A program made the translations under genes and the position numbers. From assembly GCF_020735465.1 (NCBI RefSeq), contig NZ_CP085935.1:1054001-1118000 (forward strand): DNA of 64,000 bases, given 5' to 3'. This DNA is from Collinsella stercoris DSM 13279. Lineage in GTDB: Bacteria; Actinomycetota; Coriobacteriia; Coriobacteriales; Coriobacteriaceae. The notes below the pieces were generated by a model. That model was not told the DNA's origin and did not search any database. It saw only the letters and a list, made by a program, of their open reading frames with translations. Positions 44,734 to 53,148 of the stretch are shown here, piece after piece (the first letter of the stretch is position 1; every line of letters begins with the position of its first letter).

Positions 44734-45819
44734 TTAGAGCAAGATGTCGAAGCGCGACCAGGAGTCCAGGTAGTCGAGCAGCATCTGCTCATGCGCGGGC
44801 AGCGTGCCGATCGCGTTGCGCGTGCCGTCATCGGGCATGTCCTTAAGCACCAACTGCAGCTCGCCCTTGTAGCGCGGGCTCTCGTTGTTCACCACCACGA
44901 CGTCGCCGCGCACCAGGCCGCGACCCACGGGGCGCGCCGGGATGTCCAGGTTCGCGAACTCGACGCGCGACCAGGTGCTGCGCAGCAGGTACGGGCTCAC
45001 GTCGCCGCGCACCTTGTGCTTGGCGTACGACGCGACCGTGCGCTCGTTCTCGGTGATACCGGCATCGAGCGCGGGGCGGAGCTGGACCTTGGAGCGGTCG
45101 ATGCGCTCGATGGAGGCGAGCTCCTCCTCTGTGGCGAAGCAGTTGGAGATGATGATGTCATCGACGAGGCCCATCGCCGAGAGGTGGCGCGCCTGGAAGT
45201 CGAGCGGCAGGTCGCGATGGCACTCGAGCGTGACGAGGCCCTCGTTGAGCGGCCAGGGGCCGAACGCGTCGGCGCGGGGCAGGCCGATGAAGGCGGCTAG
45301 GTTGACGCCCAGCTCGCGCACCGCGGCGCTCTCGCGCTCGAAGAAGGCGGTGTCGAGGCCGCTGAAGCGCTGCGGGTAGAAGTTGTGGCACGAGATGAGG
45401 TGGGCGCGGTCGGGATCGTGCACGAGCGTGGCGGGCAGGATGCCGTCGGCGCAGCTCGCGTTGAGCTCGATCATGAGGCCGTAGGGGTTGCGGGTCATAT
45501 CCGCCACCTGGCTGGGCTGGAACGGCTCGTCCAAGCGGATGCCGTCGGCGCCGATCTCGTGGAAGAAGGAGAGGTCGTCGTAGGAGATGCCGAGCTTGGC
45601 AAAGACGTTGGGGGCGACGTCGAACACGACCTCCATGCCGTTGGCGTGCGCGTATGCCGTGAGCTCGGCGGACTCGTGCTTGACCTGCTCCGGGTCCCCT
45701 TCCACGGACAGCAGGCACGAGAAGATACGGGCAAAGCCGTGCGCCGCCGCGCGCTCGATGTACGCGCAGTCCTGCTCAACCGTCGAATGCTCGGGATACA
45801 GCGAGATTCCCCACTTCAT
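44734..45819 (-). CDS. MupG/DUF871 family 6-phospho-N-acetylmuramidase-like protein (copy 2)
   Basis: The 361-residue DUF871 protein reads WGISLYPEHSTVEQ, VFDVAPNVFAKLG, GADGIRLDEPFQ, ELNASCADGI, SCHNFYPQRFSGLD, ECHRDLPLDF and VDDIIISNCFAT, with a C-terminal domain at GDVVVVNNESPRYKGELQLVL. It is clearly homologous to the copy at 7833-8939 but well diverged from it, so they probably act on different phospho-disaccharides. It is the first gene of the minus-strand operon. Candidate LacI operators lie at 45893 and 45983 upstream. The 203-nt gap to the GH4 gene shows nothing else. Confidence 0.88.
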   Translation of the reverse strand: MKWGISLYPEHSTVEQDCAYIERAAAHGFARIFSCLLSVEGDPEQVKHESAELTAYAHANGMEVVFDVAPNVFAKLGISYDDLSFFHEIGADGIRLDEPFQPSQVADMTRNPYGLMIELNASCADGILPATLVHDPDRAHLISCHNFYPQRFSGLDTAFFERESAAVRELGVNLAAFIGLPRADAFGPWPLNEGLVTLECHRDLPLDFQARHLSAMGLVDDIIISNCFATEEELASIERIDRSKVQLRPALDAGITENERTVASYAKHKVRGDVSPYLLRSTWSRVEFANLDIPARPVGRGLVRGDVVVVNNESPRYKGELQLVLKDMPDDGTRNAIGTLPAHEQMLLDYLDSWSRFDILL

Positions 45820-45892
45820 ACGCCCGCACGCTCCTTCTCAACTTGCCGACCTTGCGGCCCCGCGGCCTTTGTGTGCATCTGATGGTTGAAAT

Positions 45893-45908
45893 TATATCGA
45901 TTCAATTA
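45893..45908. promoter_or_regulatory. LacI-type operator O1 upstream of the MupG-PTS operon
   Basis: TATATCGATTCAATTA lies 74 bp upstream of the mupG-like start. Its core is identical to the site before the LacI gene (37331-37343). Reverse strand AATTGAATC-GATATAATT is an imperfect 18-bp palindrome with a central CG. Confidence 0.65.
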
Positions 45909-45982
45909 GAGATCAAGGTCGGCGTTTTACCTGCCCCATTCAGGTGGTAACACGGTTTATCCCGCTGAATCCGCAGATAATT

Positions 45983-45996
45983 GTATCGATTTAATT
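45983..45996. promoter_or_regulatory. LacI-type operator O2 upstream of the MupG-PTS operon
   Basis: GTATCGATTTAATT is the second site, 89 bp from O1. Reverse strand AATTAAATC-GATACAATT is the more symmetrical version. Two sites about 8.5 helical turns apart would allow looping. Confidence 0.6.
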
Positions 45997-46073
45997 TTTA
46001 TCGCCAGATAATCTCAAACCCGCGAACGGTACCTATTTTCCGGTGAGCGGAAGGACGCCCTGCGCCCCCGCCG

Positions 46074-46108
46074 CACCTCAAATTAGGGACAGTCCCTAAT
46101 TTGAGGTG
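46074..46108. repeat. Palindromic GGGAC repeat, copy 2
   Basis: A perfect palindrome of 17-nt arms starting CACCTCAAATTAGGGAC around a single central base. It belongs to the family of 16959-16993 and is followed 38 bp later by copy 3 in tandem. Confidence 0.85.
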
Positions 46109-46146
46109 GGCTGAGACTGCGGACGAAAAGTTGGACCGCCCAGGCG

Positions 46147-46181
46147 CACCTCAGATTGGGGACTGTCCCTAATTTGAGGTG
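46147..46181. repeat. Palindromic GGGAC repeat, copy 3
   Basis: Begins CACCTCAGATTGGGGACTG and ends CTAATTTGAGGTG. It matches copy 2 with two substitutions in one arm. Both copies lie in the 467-nt region between the MupG-PTS operon and the HAD gene at 46287. Confidence 0.8.
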
Positions 46182-46286
46182 GGCTCCGGAGGTGATGGGG
46201 CAGAAAACGGCAGGTCTGGGGCTGAGCATCCTTGTTTTTGGGCATAATTGGAAAATATGGCCATCGCATAGGAAAGGGAGTCGCCC

Positions 46287-47048
46287 ATGGCGGAGCTCAA
46301 GGCGGTCGTCTTCGACATGGACGACACGCTGCTCAGCATCAATTTGAACGCGTTCATCGGCGTTTTTGCGCTCGACGAGGCGAACCTCCTCGCGCAGGCG
46401 GCGCGCAAGAGCGCCGTGTCGATGTTCACCTCGATGGGCGGCGCCATGCTCGAGCTCAACAACGGCGAGCGCACCGAGGGCGACATGCGGACCAACCGCC
46501 AGTTCTTCGCCGATGAGCTTGAGCGCCGCAGCGGAGTCCCCCTGCTCGAACCCGCCGTCCTCGACATGATCGAGTTTTACGAGCGCGAGATCCTGCCCAA
46601 GAAGAACGACCGCCTCATCTCCGCGCGCCCGCGCGAAGGGGCACACGAAGCCGTCGAGGCAGTGCTGGACCGCGGCCTGCGCATCGCGCTGCTCACCAAC
46701 CCGAGCTTCTCGCGCACGTGCATCGAGTGCCGCATGGGCTGGGGCAACATGCTCGACATGCCCTTTGAACTGGTGACCACGTGGGAGAACTCCACGCGCT
46801 GCAAGCCGTGCGCCGGCTACTACCTCGAGGCGCTCGAAAAACTCGGCCTCTCCCCCGAAGAGACCCTCATGGTGGGCAACGACCCCAAGCGCGACTTCCC
46901 CTCCCCCGCTATCGGCCTGCAGACGGCCTATGTGGGCAACGGCACGCAGCCGCATGCGCTCTGGAACGGCAGCATGGCCGACTTTGCCAAGAACTTCGAC
47001 GAGATCGCGGAGCGGTTCGACGCGAACCGCGAGAGCGGCGACCGGTAG
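46287..47048 (+). CDS. HAD-family hydrolase
   Basis: This 253-residue HAD protein has motif I VVFDMDDTLLS, motif II LLTNPSFSRT, the lysine at CKPCAGYY and motif IV MVGNDPKRDFPSPAIG. A large cap (residues about 15-115) follows motif I. The DDTL form and VGND loop resemble bacterial epoxide-type/pyrophosphatase-like HADs. The substrate is unknown. AAAGGGAG precedes the ATG. It is monocistronic and converges with the CyuA-like gene. Confidence 0.88.
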   Translation: MAELKAVVFDMDDTLLSINLNAFIGVFALDEANLLAQAARKSAVSMFTSMGGAMLELNNGERTEGDMRTNRQFFADELERRSGVPLLEPAVLDMIEFYEREILPKKNDRLISARPREGAHEAVEAVLDRGLRIALLTNPSFSRTCIECRMGWGNMLDMPFELVTTWENSTRCKPCAGYYLEALEKLGLSPEETLMVGNDPKRDFPSPAIGLQTAYVGNGTQPHALWNGSMADFAKNFDEIAERFDANRESGDR

Positions 47049-47087
47049 CACGCAAGCCTGGCACGCAAGCCGCAAGAACACCACACG

Positions 47088-47122
47088 GGCGGGAGGGCGC
47101 CTTACGTGCACGCCCTCCCGCC
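47088..47122. terminator. Hairpin between convergent HAD and cyuA-like genes
   Basis: GGCGGGAGGGCG (47088-47099) and CGCCCTCCCGCC (47111-47122) form a 12-bp stem with an 11-nt loop, 40 nt after the HAD stop. The position between convergent genes suggests a bidirectional transcript end. There is no U-run. Confidence 0.5.
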
Positions 47123-47129
47123 GCGGCCC

Positions 47130-47201
47130 ACAGCCGCGCCTCGCCTTACGGCTGCGCCTTGTCCTACAGCCGCGCCATGCCTTACAGCCGCGTCTCGCCC
47201 G
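47130..47201. repeat. Four 18-bp tandem repeats at the 3' end of the cyuA-like gene
   Basis: Units of ACAGCCGCGCCTCGCCTT type lie at 47130, 47148, 47166 and 47184. The last unit, read on the minus strand, encodes the final residues (GETRL) and meets the stop codon. The three downstream units look like tandem copies of the gene's end, including the TAA-containing junction. This is slippage or a minisatellite-type duplication. Confidence 0.75.
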
Positions 47202-48582
47202 TCATGATCTTGAGGATCTCGACGTCGGTGTCCTTCATGCCCACGCGGCCCACGTAGCCCATGCTGGCGATGGTCTCCTCCACCGTGTCCTGCACGATGC
47301 CCTCACCCGCGCGGAACCCGCGGCCGGCGAGCGCCATGTCGCACCCCAAGATGGCGGCGTCGACCGCCGCGGAGATCTTGGCCGCGCAGCTCGCCTTGGC
47401 GCCGTCGCACACGATGCCGCCCACGTTGCCCAGCGTGTTCACCACCGTGGCACCGATCTGCTCGCGTGTGCCTCCGCGCATCCAGCAGACCGCCGCGCCC
47501 GCACCGCACGCGGCGCACACCACGCCGCAAAACGCGGAGAGCGCGCCGATGTAGCTCTTGGTGTGGATGGCGACGAGGTCGGCGAGGGCCAGGGCGCGGG
47601 TGAGGCGCTCGCCCTCGACCCCAAGCTCCTCGGCGTAGGTGAGCACCGGCAGCGCGCAGGTGATGCCCTGATTGCCCGACCCGCATACGATCGCCACGGG
47701 AAGGGCGCAGCCGCTCATGCGAGCGTCGGAACCGGCCGCCGCACGGGCGCGGGCGCGGCGGGCGATGTCGTCGCCGCGCGTCGCCAGCAGCGTGCGGCCC
47801 ACCTCGGCCCCCCAGGCGTTCTCAAGGCCCTCCGCCGAAATGGCGGCGTTAAGCTCCAACTGGCGCTCGAGCGAGGCGCGCGCGTGCGAGACGTCGCCGT
47901 CCTCGATGTAGTCGAGGATCATGTCGAGCGAGAGCCCGAGAACCGGAGCCGCCTGGGCAGCGTCGGCACCCTCCTCCCGCGCGGCCTCCTGAGCCGTGAC
48001 CGCGCTCATGAGGGCGCATGTGCCCGAGCAGGCGTCTTCCACGTCGGCCCCGGCACGGGCGGCGGGGCACAGCTGATTGGCGGGCACGCCGTCGCGCGTG
48101 CAGCGCACCACGTTCGTGTGATGCTCCGAGATCGCGACCTCGGCCACATGGCCCAGCGCCTCGGCGCGCACCTCGATATAGAGGTTGGGAACACCCTCGA
48201 CGAGCGACACGGAAACATAGCCCTCGCGCCCCAACAGCTCGCGCGTGCGGGCGATGTCCGCCTCGGTCACGCCCTCGAGCGTCTCCAACGCCGCCGCGGC
48301 GTTGCCGCCCACGGCGCCCAACACCGCCGCCGCCTCGACACCGCGCATGCCGCCGGAATTGGGCACCGTGACGCTCTTGACGTTCTTGATGATATTGCCC
48401 GAGCACCCCACAGCGAGCTGCTCGGGTTCGCAACCGAGCACCAGGCGCGCCAACGCCGCCGCATACGCCAGCGCAATCGGCTCCGTGCAACCCAAGGCGC
48501 AGATGAGCTCGCTGTTCAGCAGCTCGCCCAGGGCAAGGTCGCGCTCCTCAACCGTCATTTCGCACACGCTCTGCTCCGCCAC
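47182..48582 (-). CDS. L-cysteine desulfidase / UPF0597 family protein (CyuA-like)
   Basis: The 466 residues match the CyuA/YhaM family: ELICALGCTEPIALAYA, CSGNIIKNVKSVTVPNS, VCGSGNQGITCALPV, SYIGALSAFCGVVCAACGAGAAV and GNVGGIVCDGAKASCAAKI, with FRAGEGIVQDTVEETI near the end. The conserved cysteines bind a 4Fe-4S cluster that degrades cysteine to pyruvate, ammonia and sulfide. Serine dehydratases share the fold. The GTG at 48582 with GGAGG 5 nt upstream was chosen over an earlier in-frame ATG. A source of sulfide from cysteine fits a gut anaerobe. Confidence 0.88.
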   Translation of the reverse strand: MAEQSVCEMTVEERDLALGELLNSELICALGCTEPIALAYAAALARLVLGCEPEQLAVGCSGNIIKNVKSVTVPNSGGMRGVEAAAVLGAVGGNAAAALETLEGVTEADIARTRELLGREGYVSVSLVEGVPNLYIEVRAEALGHVAEVAISEHHTNVVRCTRDGVPANQLCPAARAGADVEDACSGTCALMSAVTAQEAAREEGADAAQAAPVLGLSLDMILDYIEDGDVSHARASLERQLELNAAISAEGLENAWGAEVGRTLLATRGDDIARRARARAAAGSDARMSGCALPVAIVCGSGNQGITCALPVLTYAEELGVEGERLTRALALADLVAIHTKSYIGALSAFCGVVCAACGAGAAVCWMRGGTREQIGATVVNTLGNVGGIVCDGAKASCAAKISAAVDAAILGCDMALAGRGFRAGEGIVQDTVEETIASMGYVGRVGMKDTDVEILKIMTGETRL

Positions 48583-48778
48583 GGGGACCTCCTCATCCGT
48601 ATTTCCGACGCACCCAGTGTAGCGAACCCAAGGCCGCCCGCGCCACACCAAAGCCCCCGCCTCCCGGACTTCTCATTCCAAGTCCAAGAGACGGGGGCGA
48701 TTCGGCGCAGGTCGCCTCGTAATAGCTCGATTCGGCGTAGATTGAATCGACGCGTAGCCCGACTCCGCCAAAGGACGT

Positions 48779-49186
48779 TTAGCCGAAGAAGCGCTCGATC
48801 TCGATGGCGGCGTTCTCGAGAGAATCGGAACCGTGGATGACGTTGGCGTTCACGTCGACGGCGAAGTCGCCGCGAATGGTGCCGGGCGCGGCGTCGAGCG
48901 GGTTGGTGGCGCCCATGAGCGTGCGCATCTTGGAAACCGCGGAAAGGCCGGAAACGACCATCTTGACCACGGGCCCGCTCGTCATGAACGCGACCAAGCT
49001 GGGGAAAAACGGCTTGTCGGCAAGGTGGGCGTAGTGAACCTTGACGGTCTCCTCATCGAGCACGCACTTCTCCATCTTCTCGATGGTGAGGCCGGAGCGC
49101 TCGATGCGGTCGATGATCTGGCCGGTCTTGCGGTCGCGCACGGCGTCGGGCTTGATCATGATAAACGTCTGCTCGATAGCGGGCAT
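48779..49186 (-). CDS. ndk: Nucleoside diphosphate kinase
   Basis: The 135-residue enzyme has QTFIMIKPDAVRDRKTGQII, GATNPLDAAPGTIRGDFAVD and the active-site His in NVIHGSDSLENAAIEI. It transfers phosphate between nucleoside triphosphates and diphosphates. The ATG at 49186 with AAAGGGGA upstream was chosen. The length is standard for the family. It is monocistronic. Confidence 0.96.
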   Translation of the reverse strand: MPAIEQTFIMIKPDAVRDRKTGQIIDRIERSGLTIEKMEKCVLDEETVKVHYAHLADKPFFPSLVAFMTSGPVVKMVVSGLSAVSKMRTLMGATNPLDAAPGTIRGDFAVDVNANVIHGSDSLENAAIEIERFFG

Positions 49187-49358
49187 TGCGTCCCCTTTCA
49201 ACAGGAATCGACGATGGCGCACGGTGCGACGAGCTGCCAGCGAGACCGCGACATTGCACCAGCGCTGGGGCCATCTTACCCCATGCGCACGTTCGCCAAG
49301 CGTCCTGCTCCGCCAAAGTGCACTTTGGAGCGCTTCGATTCGAGTTTCTACGGGAAAT

Positions 49359-49386
49359 CATCACCGAGAGTTAACTCTCGGTGATG
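49359..49386. repeat. 28-bp perfect palindrome
   Basis: CATCACCGAGAGTT followed by its exact reverse complement gives a palindrome without loop, centred on GTTAAC. It lies 173 bp upstream of ndk and 230 bp downstream of argH. It could be a high-affinity dimer binding site, a hairpin in RNA, or the joined ends of an excised element. Confidence 0.8.
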
Positions 49387-49615
49387 CGACCGGGCTCAGG
49401 CGCGCCCCGGTCTGCGGCCACGCCCGGGTCCAGACCCGCAGTCGATAGCGCACCCGAGCACACAGCAGTATCCGACAGGAGCCGCGCCCCGGCCTGCGGC
49501 CGCGCTCGCACCCGTGCCGCTCCCCGGTCCGCGGCCGCACTCGGTCCGCGTTCGTACTCGCACCCGCGCCCGCGCCGCGCCCGCAGCCCACCGCCGCGGG
49601 CGCCTCCTCAAGCCG
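49387..49615. repeat. GC-rich degenerate repeats downstream of argH
   Basis: Copies of CCCCGG(T/C)CTGCGGCC or similar occur near 49407, 49489 and 49525, separated by Arg/Ala-codon-like low-complexity GC tracts. No gene or ribosome site is seen. This is the only content between argH and the palindrome at 49359. Confidence 0.5.
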
Positions 49616-51043
49616 CTACGCCCCCGCGCCCATGGGGACCACGTGGCCCAGGCCCTCGACGCGCGCCTCGTCCCCCACCAGCGACGTGCGCACGAACTTG
49701 AGCTGCTCGGCAACCGCGGAAGGCGCCGTGCCGCCCTCGGTGGTGCGGGCCGCCACGATGCCGTCGATGTCCAGCGCGCCCGTGATGTCATTGCCGAACA
49801 GGGGGCTCGCCGCGCGGAACTCCTCGATGGGCAGCTCGTCCAGCTGGCAGCCCCGCTTGTCGCACTCGAGCACCAGGCGCCCCACCACGGCGTGCGCCTC
49901 GCGGAAGGGCATGCCCTTCTTTGCCAGGTAGTCCGCCACGTCCGTCGCGGCCAGATGGCCCACGCGGCACGCGGCGCGCATGCGGTCGGCGTTGACGTGC
50001 ATGGTGCCCACCATGCCCGCCATCACCTCGAGGCACTGCACGAGCGTGTGCGCGGAGTCGAGCGCGCCCTCCTTGTCCTCCTGCAGGTCCTTGTTGTACG
50101 CGAGCGGCAGCCCCTTGCACGTCACCAGCAGCTGCATGAGGTTGCCGTACACGCGGCCCGTCTTGCCGCGGACCAGCTCGGCAAAATCGGGGTTCTTCTT
50201 TTGCGGCATGATGGACGAGCCGGTCGAGAACGAGTCGGACAGCGTGATGTAGCCGAACTCCGAGCTGCTCCACAGCACGATCTCCTCGGCCAGGCGCGAG
50301 AGGTGCATGGCCATGGTGGAGCAGGCAAAGTGCAGGTCGAGCAGAAAATCGCGGTCGGACACCGCGTCGAGCGAGTTGGGGATCACCCGCGTAAAGCCCA
50401 GGGCGTACGCCGTGGCCACGCGGTCGAGCGGATACGTGGTCCCCGCGAGCGCGGCGGCTCCCAGCGGCGAGGCGTCGGCGGCCTCGAACGCCGCGTCGAG
50501 CCGCTTGAAATCGCGGGTGAGCATCCAGTAATACGCGAGCAGATGGTGCGCCAGCAGCACGGGCTGGGCATGCTGCAGGTGCGTCATGCCGGGCAGGACC
50601 GCGTCCGCATGCTCCTGCGCCACGCGCACCAGCGTCTGCCGCAGGGCTAGATTGGCCTCCATGAGCTGCTTGACGAGCGCCTTAGTGGCCAGGCGCGTGT
50701 CGGTTGCCACCTGGTCGTTGCGCGAGCGCCCCGTGTGCAGGCGCTTGCCCGCCTCCCCGATGCGGCGCGTCAGCTCGCCCTCGATGGCCATGTGGATGTC
50801 CTCGTCATCGATGTCGAAGGCGAACGCGCCCGCATCGATCTCGGCCTCGATCTGCCCCAGGCCCCGACTGATCGCATCGCAGTCGTCCTGGCTTATGATC
50901 CCCTGCTTGGCGAGCATCGCCGCGTGGGCGCGCGACCCCGCGATGTCCTGCTTGTACAGGTGCTTATCGACCGGCAGCGACGCACCGAACTCCTGCGTCG
51001 ACGTCTCCACGCCGCCCTCGAACCGTCCGCCCCAAAGCGCCAT
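49616..51043 (-). CDS. argH: Argininosuccinate lyase
   Basis: The 475-residue fumarase-superfamily enzyme has WGGRFEGGVETSTQEFGAS at the start, HTGRSRNDQVATD, GMTHLQHAQPVLLAHH and the signature GSSIMPQKKNPD with the catalytic Ser loop. It makes arginine and fumarate. The ATG directly follows the stop of the 77-residue gene, with GGGGGA upstream. With argG it forms the last two steps of arginine synthesis. Confidence 0.96.
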   Translation of the reverse strand: MALWGGRFEGGVETSTQEFGASLPVDKHLYKQDIAGSRAHAAMLAKQGIISQDDCDAISRGLGQIEAEIDAGAFAFDIDDEDIHMAIEGELTRRIGEAGKRLHTGRSRNDQVATDTRLATKALVKQLMEANLALRQTLVRVAQEHADAVLPGMTHLQHAQPVLLAHHLLAYYWMLTRDFKRLDAAFEAADASPLGAAALAGTTYPLDRVATAYALGFTRVIPNSLDAVSDRDFLLDLHFACSTMAMHLSRLAEEIVLWSSSEFGYITLSDSFSTGSSIMPQKKNPDFAELVRGKTGRVYGNLMQLLVTCKGLPLAYNKDLQEDKEGALDSAHTLVQCLEVMAGMVGTMHVNADRMRAACRVGHLAATDVADYLAKKGMPFREAHAVVGRLVLECDKRGCQLDELPIEEFRAASPLFGNDITGALDIDGIVAARTTEGGTAPSAVAEQLKFVRTSLVGDEARVEGLGHVVPMGAGA

Positions 51044-51280
51044 CTACCTATCCCCCTTATCCGCAGCGGCCGGGCCGCCGATCATGGCGGAGCGCACGCG
51101 CGAGCCGTGCGCCGCGCGATACCCCTTGAGCGTGTACACCGGCGAGTAGCCGTCGGCCTCCCGCACGGCGGGCTTCCAGAGGGCGGCGACGCGCATGCGT
51201 GGGCCGGCCCCGGTGGTCCATGCCTTGAGCGAGGGCGGAATGGCCTGTGCGGCGGCCGTGTCGAATGTGGTGGCGATCAT
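51044..51280 (-). CDS. Small protein between argG and argH
   Basis: If ATG 51280 is used this encodes about 77 residues, with a Pro/Ala/Arg-rich composition (IPPSLKAWTTGAGPRMRVAALW, YSPVYTLKGYRAA, SAMIGGPAAADKGDR). GGAAGGG lies about 10 nt upstream. Its TAG abuts the argH ATG and its start is 27 nt after the argG stop, so it is embedded in the arg operon. No family or motif was recognised. It might be a conserved regulatory or assembly peptide, or only a translated spacer. Confidence 0.55.
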   Translation of the reverse strand: MIATTFDTAAAQAIPPSLKAWTTGAGPRMRVAALWKPAVREADGYSPVYTLKGYRAAHGSRVRSAMIGGPAAADKGDR

Positions 51281-51306
51281 CGAATAGATCCCTTCCCTCG
51301 CGTCGC

Positions 51307-52644
51307 TTAGCAGTTCACGGCCTGGGCGAAAGTCTGCCCGTACGCATCGGCGCACGCAGCTTCGCCCGTACCGTCGAGCACGTCGAGCTGCACGTCCTGC
51401 GGGGCCTGGGCCAGCTCGGTGCGCTTGGTCGCCCACGTCTTGATGGACAAGCCCTGGATGTCGATGAAGCCCTTGGCGGCCTTCTGGTCGAACGAGTCGT
51501 CGTTGTCGTAGGTGGCCAGGCCCGCATCGTACAGGGACGCGGCGCTGGAGCGTCCCACCACCACGCAGCCGCCCTTGTAGAACTTGAGCTTCACGCTGCC
51601 CGTGAGGACCTGCTGGGTATTGGCCATGAACGCGTCGAGGGCCTCCTTGAGCGGGCTGAACCAGCGGCCGTTGTAGACCTGATCGGCCCAGATCTGCTCG
51701 AGCGCGAGCTTGTGGTGGAGCACGTCGCGCTCAAGGCAGAGGTCCTCGAGCGCCTTGTGCGCCTGGATGAGCGCCAGGCCCGCCGGGACCTCATAACACT
51801 CGCGGGACTTGAGGCCCACGTAGCGGTTCTCGATCATATCGATGCGTCCAAAGCCGTTCGCGCCCGCGATTTTGTTGAGCGCATCCACGAGCTCGGCGAG
51901 CGGCATGTCCTGGCCGTTCAGGCTCGTGGGCACGCCCGCGGTGAACCCGATCTCCACGTAAGTGGGCGCATCCGAGGCGTCGAGCGGGTCGACGGTCATC
52001 GTCCAGATGTCCGCCGGGGGCTCGGCCCACGGGTCCTCGAGCACGCCAGCCTCGATGGCGCGGCCCCACAGGTTATCGTCGATGGAATAGGGCTTCTCGA
52101 TGCTCTGGGCCACCGGGACGCCGTGTTTCTTGGCATAGGCGATCTCGTCGGGGCGCATGCCCAGGTCCCACTCGCGCACCGGCGCGATCACCTTGAGCTC
52201 GGGGTCGAGCGCGATGATGGAGGTCTCAAAGCGAACCTGGTCGTTGCCCTTGCCGGTGCAGCCGTGGGCGACGCACGTGGCGCCGTACTTGTGGGCCACC
52301 TCGACCAGGTGCTTGGAGATGAGCGGGCGCGAGAGCGCGGAGAGCAGCGGGTACTTGTTCTCGTACATGGCGTTGGCGGCGATGGCGCAGGTGAGGTACG
52401 TGTTGGCGAACTCGTCGGTCATGTCGACGACCTCCACCGCAACGCAGCCGAGCTGCTTTGCCTTGGCGGCGACCTTCTCCAGGCCGTCGTGCTCCTGGCC
52501 CACGTTGCCGAGCATGGCGATCACGTCGAGGTCCATCTCGTTTTGGAGCCACTTGATGCACACGGAGGTGTCGAGGCCGCCGGAATACGCCAGCACGACC
52601 TTCTCTTTGGCGGTTGCGGATGCGGGGGTTGCAGATACGTTCAT
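51307..52644 (-). CDS. argG: Argininosuccinate synthase
   Basis: The 445-residue ATP-dependent ligase has the P-loop-like VVLAYSGGLDTSVCIKWL, HGCTGKGNDQVRFE, REWDLGMRPDEI, SIDDNLWGRAIEAG and GRIDMIENRYVGLKSRE. It joins citrulline and aspartate. AAAGGACG precedes the ATG. A 500-nt upstream region carries a terminator-like hairpin and a larger alternative stem, so expression may be attenuated. A short Ala/Thr-rich stretch begins the protein. Confidence 0.96.
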   Translation of the reverse strand: MNVSATPASATAKEKVVLAYSGGLDTSVCIKWLQNEMDLDVIAMLGNVGQEHDGLEKVAAKAKQLGCVAVEVVDMTDEFANTYLTCAIAANAMYENKYPLLSALSRPLISKHLVEVAHKYGATCVAHGCTGKGNDQVRFETSIIALDPELKVIAPVREWDLGMRPDEIAYAKKHGVPVAQSIEKPYSIDDNLWGRAIEAGVLEDPWAEPPADIWTMTVDPLDASDAPTYVEIGFTAGVPTSLNGQDMPLAELVDALNKIAGANGFGRIDMIENRYVGLKSRECYEVPAGLALIQAHKALEDLCLERDVLHHKLALEQIWADQVYNGRWFSPLKEALDAFMANTQQVLTGSVKLKFYKGGCVVVGRSSAASLYDAGLATYDNDDSFDQKAAKGFIDIQGLSIKTWATKRTELAQAPQDVQLDVLDGTGEAACADAYGQTFAQAVNC

Positions 52645-52693
52645 GGGTTCGTCCTTTCCAAGATGCCATATGCTGGCCTGTGAGCGGGCGAGC

Positions 52694-52838
52694 CCAACTG
52701 ATATACCGGTGCCCCGGGATGTGCCTGCGGCGCATGCACGGCGAGTCGCGTGCAGTGCATGCGTAAGAAAAATCCGCCTGCTCGGCGGACGCTCCCTCGA
52801 CGATATCAGTTGGACTCTGCTGAAGGCCCTGGGCCTTC
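52694..52838 (-). promoter_or_regulatory. Structured argG leader with terminator-like hairpin (attenuator candidate)
   Basis: In the transcript direction there is first a hairpin TGAAGGCCC/GGGCCTTCA (52839-52821). Next comes CCAACTGATAT (52813-52803), whose perfect complement lies at 52704-52694. Inside that stem is TCCGCC-GAGCA-GGCGGA followed by a T-run (52789-52768), a classic intrinsic terminator. Then comes a second hairpin with GCATGCAC/GTGCATGC arms (52762-52732). The whole sits 50 nt upstream of the argG ATG, so a termination-antitermination switch is plausible. The T-box consensus is absent. Confidence 0.55.
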
Positions 52839-53112
52839 ATGCGAACAGAGACAACGAGTTATCGTCGTCGGGAGATTGCGCGCTGGCGTCGGCCGGCTGC
52901 GTCGATGGCATTCTGGCGGGGCATGCTGGCGATCTTCGCCATACCCTCATATGTCGCCAGAGCGTGTGCCATGTGGACTACAACCTCTCCATACCAGTCA
53001 AATCGCAATCAGATTCCCACGAACGGTCGCTATGAATCCATGAACGGTCGTTCGCGTTGTTGCTATAGTAGCGTAAAGTGCCTCACGGGAGCATAAAGAA
53101 TATCGAATATTA

Positions 53113-53148
53113 CAGCCCTGTTTCTCACGTGCATAAGAAACAGGGCTG
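53113..53148 (-). terminator. Hairpin after the amino-acid ABC transporter operon
   Basis: CAGCCCTGTTTCT and AGAAACAGGGCTG form a perfect 13-bp stem with a 10-nt loop, starting 16 nt after the ATPase stop. TAATATTC follows on the minus strand, not a full U-run. It probably ends that operon. Confidence 0.65.
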
